Shown here piece by piece: positions 1-8,237 of a stretch of 64,000 nucleotides of DNA; within the stretch, counting starts at the first letter, position 1; every line of letters starts with the position of its first letter. A model generated the notes under the pieces. It searched no databases, was not told the origin of the DNA, and saw only the letters and a program-made list of their open reading frames with translations. Where the stretch lies: positions 248,001 through 312,000 of the forward strand of contig JACKDL010000002.1 in the NCBI GenBank assembly GCA_020633555.1, in the 5' to 3' direction. Position numbers and translations under genes: made by a program. This DNA comes from Myxococcales bacterium (GTDB lineage Bacteria; Myxococcota_A; Bradymonadia; UBA7976; UBA1532).

Positions 1-338
1 TGTCGCTGGTCCACACGGCGCGGGCCGTCGACGGCGGCGTGGCCGTGGGCCAGCCGGCGGTCGCCGTGCCGCTCATGAGCGCGTTGGTCGAAGACGTCCA
101 AGAGGCATGGTGCCGGGCCGGGCTCATGGCCCGCGCGGGGGTCGTACGGACCGATGACCGGGGAGCCATGTTCGGTCTGGACGCGGGGGGGCAGGTGACT
201 GCGGTCGCGGTGGTTCAGGACGCTCTGCCGTTCAACGCGCCGCGCATGGGGGGTTGGCGCCGCGGCGTCAACCCCGTGCTGCCCTCCGGGGTGCCGGTCG
301 GCGTGACCGATGGTTGCCAGTGGCGCTGGTTCGGCTGA
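1..338 (+). CDS. C-terminal part of an unknown protein, truncated by the window start
   Basis: The frame starting at base 3 is open from the window edge to TGA at 336-338, giving about 111 residues. The codons have strongly G/C third positions, as in neighbouring real genes. I recognise no domain; the stretch is a mix of Val/Ala-rich segments with a Trp-rich end (final residues WRWFG). The gene is convergent with the GGDEF/EAL gene and only about 21 bases separate the two stops. An internal GTG at 39 could be a start, but the open frame runs upstream of it, so a truncated larger gene is more likely. Confidence 0.5.
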   Translation, partial: SLVHTARAVDGGVAVGQPAVAVPLMSALVEDVQEAWCRAGLMARAGVVRTDDRGAMFGLDAGGQVTAVAVVQDALPFNAPRMGGWRRGVNPVLPSGVPVGVTDGCQWRWFG

Positions 339-359
339 GCCGACCCGGCGACCCCGCCG

Positions 360-2342
360 TCAGGCCGCCTGGACCTGCCAGCCGTCGGCCAGGATCGCCG
401 CCAGGGGCCGGGGGCGCGCCAGCGCGTAGCCTTGGGCCGTGGGGAAGGCGTGCTCGCGCAGGGTCTGCAGCGTAGAAGGGTCCTCGACGCCCTCGGCGGT
501 GAGCCGCAGGCCCGTCTGCCGCGCGAAGGTGACCATGGCGTCCAGGGCAGCCCACTGGGCGGGGCGCCCCGCGCGCAGCGCGGCCACGTGCAGCCCATCG
601 ATCTTCATGCGGTCCACGGGCACTTCGTGGAGCTGCGCCAGCCGCAGGCAGTCCAGGCCGGCGTCATCGAGCGAGATGGAGATCCCCGTGGCGCGCAGCG
701 CCGCCATGCGGGTGAGGAGCTCGGGCAGCTCAGGGTGGTCGAGCGCCTGGCTGGGGAACTCCACCTCCAGCCGCGACAAGGACACGCCGGCGCGGTCGGC
801 CGCGTCGCGCAGGGCGGGGAGCAGGTCGGGATCCAGCAGGTTGCTCGGGGTGAGGTTCACCGACACCTGGGGCACGCCCAGGCCCGCCTCGTCCAGCGCC
901 GCCAGCGCCGCGAGGGCCTGGTTCACCACGTGGCGGCCGAGCTGCGCCGCCAACCCCGCCGCCTCGAACAGCGGCACGAAGGCCTGGGGCGACACGGCGC
1001 CCAGCTCGGGATCGGTCCAGCGGGCCAGGCACTCGGCGCTGACCAAGGCGCCCGTGGCCAGGTCCACCTGGGGCTGCAAGACCACCTCCACCCGCCCTTC
1101 GGCCAGGGCGCGCTGCGCGGCCTCCCGCAGGGCGCGGGTTCGCTCGACGCGGCGGGCGACGTCGGCCGACGCAAAGTGACTCCGGCCGCCGCCGTCGCGC
1201 TGGGCGGCGTCGCAGGCGGCTCGCGCGGCGTGCAGCACATCGGCCTTGTCGGTGGCGTCGTCGGGCAGGAAGGCCACTCCCACGCTGATGCGCGGCTCGA
1301 ATTGCCAGGCGCCGTGGCGGACGGTCTTGCCGATCAGCCGATGCACCTCGGCCAGCCGCTGCCCCAGCGCCACCGGATCGCAGACCCGCTCTACCAGGGC
1401 GACGAAGTGGCCGTGGCCCAGGTAGCCCAGGTCGTCGCACTGCCGGAAGGCGCTGAGCAGGCGCCGCCCCACGGTGTGCACCACCAGGTCTTGAGCGGCC
1501 GGCCCCAGCGAGGCGCGCAGCCGTGGCAGGTCGTCGAGCGCCACATGCACCACGCCCAGCCGCTCCCCCGTGCGCTCGTGGCGGTGGGTGGCGGCCCGGA
1601 GCTGCGCCGCGACCGCGGGCGCCTTGGCCAGACCGGTGACGGGATCGCGGGTGAGCTGGACCCGGCGATCGGTGAGGCGCTGGCGCAGGCTGCGGGCGTC
1701 CTGAAGGTGGGCCCACAGCCGGCCCCCGTCGTCGTCCCGGCGCTCCAACCGCACCGTGACCGGGATGGGATCTCCACACGGCGACGGGAGGGTGATCGCG
1801 CCCTGCCACACGCCATCGCGGTGGGCGCACTGCAGGCCGTCGAAGACCAGGCTGGCTTCGCCCTGGCCCGTGCACAGCTCCCCCAGATGGTGACCCCCCA
1901 GCAGCTCGGGGGCACGCCCCAGCAGGGCCAGCAGCCCGGGACTGACCTGGTCGACCCGGCCCCGGTGATCCAGCCGCACGATGGGGTCGCTGGCGGTCGC
2001 CAGCGTGCGCTCCACCCGCCCCCGGGCGTCCTGGCGGCCCAGGGTGTCCAGCTCGAGCTGATCGAAGACGGGGTGCAGGTCGAAGGGCACCAGGAGCTGG
2101 GCGCGGTCGCGCACCTGCTTCAGCCAGCGCAGCGTGCTCAGCCCGTCGCAGCGCCCCTGAAGCAGGTCGTCGAGATCTGCGGGCCGCCAGGGCGGTGGGC
2201 CGTCGAGATCTGCCGCCACGCGGGTGAGCAGGCGCACCAGCAGGTCGCTCTCTTCGCGGGTGGCCAGGTGCCCCATCTCGAGCGCCATGCGCAGATCTGC
2301 CGGATCCGCGCCCAGCGGCGTGTGTTGGCCCGCTGCTCCCAT
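360..2342 (-). CDS. PAS-GGDEF-EAL protein with degenerate active sites
   Basis: A 660-residue soluble cyclic-di-GMP type protein. An N-terminal helical region is followed by a PAS-like segment (about 110-225), a GGDEF-like domain (about 230-390) and an EAL-like domain (about 410-655). The signature GGDEF is replaced by LGHGHF, so diguanylate cyclase activity is unlikely. In the EAL domain the motif reads AECLAR, DDFG is DDAG and the second conserved glutamate of the ELTE-type motif is lost; the Lys of KIDG and the Glu of AEGVED remain. It may therefore sense or bind rather than turn over cyclic-di-GMP. I chose the ATG at 2342 because a GGAGGG Shine-Dalgarno lies just upstream; the open frame extends further but has no better start. 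It is divergent from the TSP3 gene. Confidence 0.85.
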   Translation of the reverse strand: MGAAGQHTPLGADPADLRMALEMGHLATREESDLLVRLLTRVAADLDGPPPWRPADLDDLLQGRCDGLSTLRWLKQVRDRAQLLVPFDLHPVFDQLELDTLGRQDARGRVERTLATASDPIVRLDHRGRVDQVSPGLLALLGRAPELLGGHHLGELCTGQGEASLVFDGLQCAHRDGVWQGAITLPSPCGDPIPVTVRLERRDDDGGRLWAHLQDARSLRQRLTDRRVQLTRDPVTGLAKAPAVAAQLRAATHRHERTGERLGVVHVALDDLPRLRASLGPAAQDLVVHTVGRRLLSAFRQCDDLGYLGHGHFVALVERVCDPVALGQRLAEVHRLIGKTVRHGAWQFEPRISVGVAFLPDDATDKADVLHAARAACDAAQRDGGGRSHFASADVARRVERTRALREAAQRALAEGRVEVVLQPQVDLATGALVSAECLARWTDPELGAVSPQAFVPLFEAAGLAAQLGRHVVNQALAALAALDEAGLGVPQVSVNLTPSNLLDPDLLPALRDAADRAGVSLSRLEVEFPSQALDHPELPELLTRMAALRATGISISLDDAGLDCLRLAQLHEVPVDRMKIDGLHVAALRAGRPAQWAALDAMVTFARQTGLRLTAEGVEDPSTLQTLREHAFPTAQGYALARPRPLAAILADGWQVQAA

Positions 2343-2497
2343 GCTGTCCCTCCACAGCTGCTTGACACTTAGTGGCGAAGGCCCGCAAACGCAAGCGCCG
2401 CGCAGGTCGGCCCCACGCGCACCCGCCGTCATCCCCTTGACGACGCCCCCGCGGTTTTCGTGCGCCCCTCCTGGGACCCGTGGGCTACCCTTTTTGC

Positions 2498-5341
2498 ATG
2501 AAGTGGAAATTGTCATCGGCGGTGGCCCTGCTGGGCCTTTGTGTGGTGAGCGCGGCCTATGGTCAGGCCAACCTGTACGGCCACCAGGGGGGCCCCGCGG
2601 GCTTTGGCGTGCAGGTGCTCGCCAACGGCGACAACGGGCTGCGCACCTTCCAGGCCACGGGCTTCCCGCTGGGGCTCTCGGTGGACGGCGGCGCGACGAA
2701 GGTCACCAACCTGAACCTCGGTATGGACGGGCTGGTCGTGTTCGATCAGGACGTGCCCTCCGGGCCCATCAGCGGCTTCGCTGCGCCGCCCGGCCCGGCC
2801 GTGGCGCCCTTCTGGGCCGACATCGACACCACCCAGGGTGGCGCCGCCGGCGAGAACGCGGTCTACGGCACGCGCGGCTTCGGCTTCGCGTTGGTCACCT
2901 GGCACCAGGTGGGCTATGCAGCCGGCGGGGTCGATCGGCGCAACAGCTTCCAGGTGCTGATCTGGCAGACGCTGGCCAACGACCCCAACGACTTCCAGGT
3001 GGAGTTCCGCTACGGCCAGTGCGAGTGGAGCGTGGCCGACGGCGACGGGGGGCTGAACGGCCTTGCGCCTGCGCCGGGCGTCGGGTCCAGCGCGCGGGTG
3101 GGCCTGCTGGCGTTCCCGCGGGGCGAGCTGCGGCACCCGGCCTACGACAACCCGGCCCTGGCGGTGAACGAGCCCCCGGTGATCCCCCCGCCGGCCAACA
3201 GCCTGTGCGCCGGCAGCAATGTGGGCGTGCCCGGGGTCTGGCGCTTCGCGGTGCGCGCGAGCGTCCCGGTCGACGGCTGTGACGCGGCCTGCGTGGCGGA
3301 CGTGGACGGCGACGGCATCCCCGGCGACATCGACAACTGCCCGTTCACGGGCAACATCGATCAGGCCGACGCGGACGGCGACGGCGTGGGCGACGCCTGC
3401 GCGCCTGCGGCCGACACGGACGGCGACGGGGTGCCCGACGCCCTCGACAACTGCGTCCAGGTCTTCAACGCCGACCAGACCGACACCGACGGCGACGGCT
3501 CAGGCGACGCGTGCGATGTGGACGGCGCCGCGGGCGACACGGACGGCGACGGGGTGCCCGACGCGGCCGACAACTGCCCGTTCGTGCCGAACCCCAACCA
3601 GGCGGACACCGACGGCGACGGCGTGGGGGACCTGTGTCCCTTGATCGACCTGGACGTGGACAACGATCGGATCCCCAACGCGGTGGACAACTGTCCGCAG
3701 GTGTTCAACCCGGCCCAGACCGACAGCGACGGCGACGGGGCGGGCGACGCGTGCGATCCCGTGGCGCCGCCGGCGGACGCGGACGGCGACGGGATCCTCG
3801 ACGCCGTGGACAACTGCCCCCTCTTGGCCAACGCCGACCAGGCCGACGCCGACGCTGACGGCTCGGGGGACGTGTGCGACCCGCCCGACGCGGATGGCGA
3901 CACGATCCTGGACGCGGTGGACAACTGCCCGCAGGTGGCCAACGCCGACCAGGCCGATGCCGACGGGGACGGGGCGGGCGACGCTTGCGATCCGATCCTG
4001 CCCCCCGCAGACGGGGACGGGGACGGGGTGCCGGACGGGATCGACAACTGCCCGCAGGTGGCCAACGCCGATCAGGCCGATGCCGATGTGGACGGCAGCG
4101 GCGACGCCTGCGACGCCCCCGAGGGGCCCGTGGACGGGGACGGGGATGGCATCGGCGACGCCGTGGACAACTGCCCGCTGATCGCCAACGTGGAACAGAC
4201 GGACGTGGACGGCGACGGCGCCGGCGCGGCCTGCGATGACGACGATGACGGCGACGCCGTGGCCGACGCGGAAGACAACTGCCCCGGCGTGCCCAACGCC
4301 GATCAGGCCGACCTCGATGGCGACGGGCAGGGGGATCGCTGCGACGACGACGTGGACGGTGACGGCGTGCCCGACGCTCAGGATCCTTGCCCGGCAGATG
4401 GCGCTGACGGCGGCACGGACAGCGACGGCGATGGCATCGGCGATGCCTGCGACGATGATCGGGACGGCGACGGCGTGATCAACGCGGTGGACGTCTGCCC
4501 CGATCTGCCCGATCCGCGCCAGCTCGACGCCGACGGCGACGGGATGGGCGACCGCTGCGATCCCGATCTGGACGGCGACGGGGTGGACAACGCCGCCGAC
4601 AACTGCGGGCTGGTGGCCAACGCCGACCAGGCCGATGCCGACGGCGACGGCAGCGGCGACGCCTGCGACGTGGATCGGGACGGCGACGGCGTGTTGGACG
4701 CCGTAGACAACTGCCCGGGCGTGGCTGCGCCCGATCAGGCCGACCGGGACGGCGACGGGCTGGGCGACGCCTGCGATCCCGACGCCGACGGCGACGGGGC
4801 CGACGACGTGGACGACAACTGCCCCGGGGTCGACAACCCCGACCAGGCGGACCTGGACGGCGATGGGATCGGCGACGCCTGCGACCCCGATCAGCTCGGT
4901 TCCAGCGGGGCGGCCCTGGGCGCCTGCCCCGATCAGCCCGGGGTGACCCTGGTGGACAGCGACGGCGACGGCCTGGGCGATCCCTGCGACGAGGACGACG
5001 ACAACGACGGCGTCGCCGACTTGGACGACAACTGCCCCTACGCCGCCAACGAGGATCAGGTGGATCTGGACGGCGACGGGGTGGGCGACGCGTGCGACGG
5101 CGACGTGGACGGCGACGAGGTCCCGAACCAGAGCGACAACTGCCCGTACGTGCCCAACCCCGATCAGTCGGACGTGGACGACGACCAGCGCGGCGACGCC
5201 TGCGAGGGCGTGGACGGCGACTACGGCTTCGCGCTGCAAGGGGCGGGCTGCGACCAGGGCGGGCACGGCTCGGGCGGGGGCGGCGCGCCGCTCCTGTTCG
5301 CCTTGCTGGCGTTGGGCCTGCGCCGGCGGCGCGCCCGGTGA
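2498..5341 (+). CDS. Secreted nidogen-like/thrombospondin type-3 repeat protein with MYXO-CTERM-like tail
   Basis: A 947-residue exported protein. The start at ATG 2498 gives a clean signal peptide (MKWKLSS, hydrophobic core, cleavage near AAYGQA). Residues about 50-210 resemble a nidogen-like (NIDO) domain, with motifs such as APFWADIDT and VEFRYGQ. From about 267 to 908 there are 17 calcium-binding TSP3 repeats of about 36 residues (DxDGDGxxDxxDNCP...DACD); one (around nt 4880-4990) is aberrant. The end has a Cys (AGCDQ), Gly-rich linker, hydrophobic segment and RRRRAR tail, like a MYXO-CTERM sorting signal. The stop overlaps the start of the next gene (GTGA at 5338-5341), so the two are coupled. 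A surface-anchored, calcium-stiffened stalk is the likely role. Confidence 0.85.
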   Translation: MKWKLSSAVALLGLCVVSAAYGQANLYGHQGGPAGFGVQVLANGDNGLRTFQATGFPLGLSVDGGATKVTNLNLGMDGLVVFDQDVPSGPISGFAAPPGPAVAPFWADIDTTQGGAAGENAVYGTRGFGFALVTWHQVGYAAGGVDRRNSFQVLIWQTLANDPNDFQVEFRYGQCEWSVADGDGGLNGLAPAPGVGSSARVGLLAFPRGELRHPAYDNPALAVNEPPVIPPPANSLCAGSNVGVPGVWRFAVRASVPVDGCDAACVADVDGDGIPGDIDNCPFTGNIDQADADGDGVGDACAPAADTDGDGVPDALDNCVQVFNADQTDTDGDGSGDACDVDGAAGDTDGDGVPDAADNCPFVPNPNQADTDGDGVGDLCPLIDLDVDNDRIPNAVDNCPQVFNPAQTDSDGDGAGDACDPVAPPADADGDGILDAVDNCPLLANADQADADADGSGDVCDPPDADGDTILDAVDNCPQVANADQADADGDGAGDACDPILPPADGDGDGVPDGIDNCPQVANADQADADVDGSGDACDAPEGPVDGDGDGIGDAVDNCPLIANVEQTDVDGDGAGAACDDDDDGDAVADAEDNCPGVPNADQADLDGDGQGDRCDDDVDGDGVPDAQDPCPADGADGGTDSDGDGIGDACDDDRDGDGVINAVDVCPDLPDPRQLDADGDGMGDRCDPDLDGDGVDNAADNCGLVANADQADADGDGSGDACDVDRDGDGVLDAVDNCPGVAAPDQADRDGDGLGDACDPDADGDGADDVDDNCPGVDNPDQADLDGDGIGDACDPDQLGSSGAALGACPDQPGVTLVDSDGDGLGDPCDEDDDNDGVADLDDNCPYAANEDQVDLDGDGVGDACDGDVDGDEVPNQSDNCPYVPNPDQSDVDDDQRGDACEGVDGDYGFALQGAGCDQGGHGSGGGGAPLLFALLALGLRRRRAR

Positions 5342-8004
5342 GGGGGCGGGCCGCGCGGCGGATCGCGCTCTGGGCGGGCCTCTGCGCCACGCTCGGGGCG
5401 ATGCCGGCGGGGGCGCAGAACCCCGATCCCAACATCAACCGGACCCCGGCCTTCCAGCTCGAGCACTTCGAGCCCCTGCCGGATCCGGCGGTGAACGTCT
5501 TCAACGTGGCGGGCGCGGACGTGCGGCCCCACGGCGCGCCGAGCGTGGGCGTGCTGTGCCACCACGCCAGGCGGCCGGCCATCATCGACCCCGAGGCGGG
5601 CAGCGACGCGGTGGCGCTGTCGAGCGTGACCCGCTGCGAGCTGCTGGGCTCCATCGGCCTGTTCGGGGTGGGCAGCCTGGCGGTGGCCCTGCCGCTGGTG
5701 GTGGATCAGCAGAGCCCCGATCCCTCGTTCTTCAACCTGTCCTCCCAGGACTTCGACCGGGTGGTGGCCGGCGATCTGCGGGTGATCCCCAAGGTGCAGC
5801 TCTTCGAGCGCACCGGGTTCGGCCTGGCGGGCGCCGTGCTGACCCCGCTGCACTTCCCCACCGGCGACGGCACGACCCTGAACTCGGGGGACGGCGTGCA
5901 GGTGGAGGTGCGGCTGGCGCTCGACTGGCGGCACAAGGGTTGGCAGGTGGCGGGCAACCTGGGCTTTCGGCTGCTCAACCCGCTGCAGCTCCACAACGTC
6001 ATCCTGGATGACGCCGTGCGCTGGGGCCTGGCGGCGCGCGGCCCCACCGGCGTGGACGGGCTGACGGCCCTGGCCAGCGTGTACGGCACGGTGAACACGG
6101 GCCAGAACCTGAACCCGCGCGACCTGGAGCAGGTCCAGGATGACGGCCGCAACGACCCGGCCGAGGCCCTGGCGGGGATGGGCTACGCGCTGCCCTGGGC
6201 CGATCTGCAGGTCCGGCTGGCGGCCAGCGTGGGCCTGAACAACGGCATCGGGGCGGCGGACTGGCGCGGCCTGCTGGGCCTGGACTGGGTGCCGCCCGGC
6301 GACGGGCCCTACCAGGGCACGGCCTGGGGCGAGGCCCGCGGCCCGCGCGTCTTGTGGCAGGCCATCCTGCTGGTGCCCGCCTTCGTCGGGGTGGGCCCGT
6401 TCGTCGCCCGGCGGCGCTCGGCCAGCACCGCCGACGCCGTGCTCAGCGTGGAGTCCTCGACGGCGGGCGAGGCGGCCGACGTGGTGGTCACCCTCGAGGC
6501 CGGGCAGGCCAGCGCCTTCCCGCGGCCCGACGTGGGCGACGCGGGCTTCCTGAGCACCCACGTGGCCGTGTCGGTCACCGACGACACGGTGATCGCGGTC
6601 GAGGTGCCCACGGTGTTCGGCGGCTCGGGCGTCAGCAGCCAGACCGCGGCGCTGTCGGCGGGGCTCGAGGCGCGCCAGCAGGGGCTGTCCGCGGCCGACG
6701 ACGACGCCGTGGGTCTGGGGGACGTGCGGCTCGCGCTGAAGGCCCTGGCCCTGGACGCGGCCGAGCACACCGTGGGGGCGGGCCTGGTGATCCCGGTGAC
6801 CCTGCCTACGGCCACCCGGGTGGGCTTCGGGCGCGAGCGGGTGCGCATCGGCTCCTTGGGGACCTTCCAGGTGCACCTGGGCGATCTGGATCTGATGACC
6901 AACCTGGGCCTGCATGTGGAGGACGATCTGGACGGGCAGGTGCCCATGCGCGGCCTGCTCGAGGCGGGCCTGGGCAGCACCTACGCCCTGGCCAACGCCT
7001 GGCGGCTGGGGGGCGAAGTGTTCGCCCAGCGCAACCTGCTGGATCTGCTGGAGAACCAGCCACAAGCCTGGCACGGCGCCGCCGTCCTCGTGGGTCGCCA
7101 CCCGGCCGCCGGCCTGCTGTGGGACGTGGGCGTGCGGGCCATGGACACCGCCGGCGACGAGCTGCAGGTGGATCTGGTGCTGAAGCTGGGCTGGCGCCCC
7201 GGCGCCGAGGCGGCGCCCACCGACGGTGACGGCGACGGCATCGTGGACGACGCCGATCGCTGCCCGGCCGATCCCGAGGACCTGGACGGCTTCGAGGACG
7301 ATGACGGCTGCCCCGAGCCCGGCCCCGATCGGGACGGCGACGGTGTGCCGGACGCCACCGACGGGTGCCCCGAGCAGCCCGAGGATCGCGACGACTTCGA
7401 GGACGAGGACGGGTGCCCCGAGCCGGGCCCGCTGGCCGCGGCGCCGGCGGATCGCGACGGCGACGGGGTGCTCGACCGGGCCGATCGCTGCCCCGATGAG
7501 GCTGAGGACACGGACGGCTTCCAGGACGACGACGGCTGCCCGGAGCCCGACAATGACGGCGACCGGGTGCCCGACGCCGACGACCGCTGCCCCAACGCGT
7601 ACGGCATCCGCGACTGGCGGGGCTGCAACGACCTGACCGTGCGGGTGCACTTCCCGGCCGACACGGCGGAGCTGCCCGCGTCGGCGCGGCCCACGCTCGC
7701 GAAGATGGCGGCCATCATCAAGGCCCACCCCGAGCTGATCCGCGTGGCCGTCGAGGGCCACACCGATGATCGCGGCAGCGAGGCCTTCAACGACCGCTTG
7801 AGCCTGGCCCGGGCCGAGAGCGTGCGGCGCCAGCTCGTGAAGTCCGGCGTCCCGGCGGGGCTCATCGAGACCAAGGGCTACGGCGAGCGCGAGCCGAAGG
7901 TCCCGGTGGAGGGCCTGGAGGGCGCCGCGCTGGAGCGGGCCCGGGCGCTGAACCGCCGGGTGCGCTTCCGCCTGGAGCTGCCGGGGGCGGGCCAGGCCCC
8001 CTGA
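5338..8004 (+). CDS. Outer-membrane barrel with TSP3 repeats and OmpA peptidoglycan-binding domain
   Basis: An 888-residue protein starting at the GTG that overlaps the upstream stop (GTGA). A signal peptide (MRGRAARR..., cleavage near PAGAQ) is followed by barrel-like alternating strands. There seem to be two barrel segments, about 28-325 and 365-620, separated by a hydrophobic stretch ending in ARRRS (about 340-362). Residues about 629-760 hold TSP3-type repeats with paired DGFEDDDGCPEP motifs. Residues about 765-888 form an OmpA C-terminal domain with the diagnostic GHTDDRGSEAFN and NRRVRF motifs, which binds peptidoglycan. The coupling to the upstream secreted TSP3 protein suggests the two act together at the cell surface. 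The stop abuts a palindromic repeat. Confidence 0.85.
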   Translation: MRGRAARRIALWAGLCATLGAMPAGAQNPDPNINRTPAFQLEHFEPLPDPAVNVFNVAGADVRPHGAPSVGVLCHHARRPAIIDPEAGSDAVALSSVTRCELLGSIGLFGVGSLAVALPLVVDQQSPDPSFFNLSSQDFDRVVAGDLRVIPKVQLFERTGFGLAGAVLTPLHFPTGDGTTLNSGDGVQVEVRLALDWRHKGWQVAGNLGFRLLNPLQLHNVILDDAVRWGLAARGPTGVDGLTALASVYGTVNTGQNLNPRDLEQVQDDGRNDPAEALAGMGYALPWADLQVRLAASVGLNNGIGAADWRGLLGLDWVPPGDGPYQGTAWGEARGPRVLWQAILLVPAFVGVGPFVARRRSASTADAVLSVESSTAGEAADVVVTLEAGQASAFPRPDVGDAGFLSTHVAVSVTDDTVIAVEVPTVFGGSGVSSQTAALSAGLEARQQGLSAADDDAVGLGDVRLALKALALDAAEHTVGAGLVIPVTLPTATRVGFGRERVRIGSLGTFQVHLGDLDLMTNLGLHVEDDLDGQVPMRGLLEAGLGSTYALANAWRLGGEVFAQRNLLDLLENQPQAWHGAAVLVGRHPAAGLLWDVGVRAMDTAGDELQVDLVLKLGWRPGAEAAPTDGDGDGIVDDADRCPADPEDLDGFEDDDGCPEPGPDRDGDGVPDATDGCPEQPEDRDDFEDEDGCPEPGPLAAAPADRDGDGVLDRADRCPDEAEDTDGFQDDDGCPEPDNDGDRVPDADDRCPNAYGIRDWRGCNDLTVRVHFPADTAELPASARPTLAKMAAIIKAHPELIRVAVEGHTDDRGSEAFNDRLSLARAESVRRQLVKSGVPAGLIETKGYGEREPKVPVEGLEGAALERARALNRRVRFRLELPGAGQAP

Positions 8005-8162
8005 CAGGGGTATCCGGTCAAGTTGAACGCCGCTCGCTCGATGCCGGCCACCTCAGCGGCGTTGGGCCTCCTCGATGGGCCACCAGCACATCTGCGTCGG
8101 CCCGCCTTGCTGGGGCGGCCGGTCCCTTCGTGAGCGACCCTCAACCCGACCGGAAACCCCTG
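8005..8162. repeat. 158-bp palindromic repeat element, copy 1 (MITE-like)
   Basis: The element begins CAGGGGTATCCGGTC and ends GACCGGAAACCCCTG; the outer 23 bases are inverted repeats matching at 19 positions. The arms remain partly complementary further in, so the whole element could fold into a long imperfect hairpin. An equally long copy at 25383-25540 differs at only 6 positions. The differences are scattered and would be non-synonymous in the short open frame on the minus strand, so it looks non-coding. It abuts the stop codon of the OmpA-type gene and sits between convergent genes, where it could also work as a 3' hairpin. I see no coding capacity for a transposase. Confidence 0.8.
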
Positions 8163-8237
8163 TGAGCCCCGGCCTGAGCCTGGCCGTCAGCCCGACGCCC
8201 GGGCGCCTCCGCGAAGTTGCAGCTCACCGAAGGACGC

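Noticed and set aside
432..2372. Long plus-strand frame opposite the GGDEF/EAL gene
   Set aside because: It lacks any domain, whereas the minus strand shows PAS, GGDEF and EAL features and a good ribosome-binding site.
5221..7761. Long open frame on the minus strand opposite the OmpA-type gene
   Set aside because: Composition is His/Gln/Ala-rich with no recognisable motif, and the plus strand encodes a complete OmpA domain.
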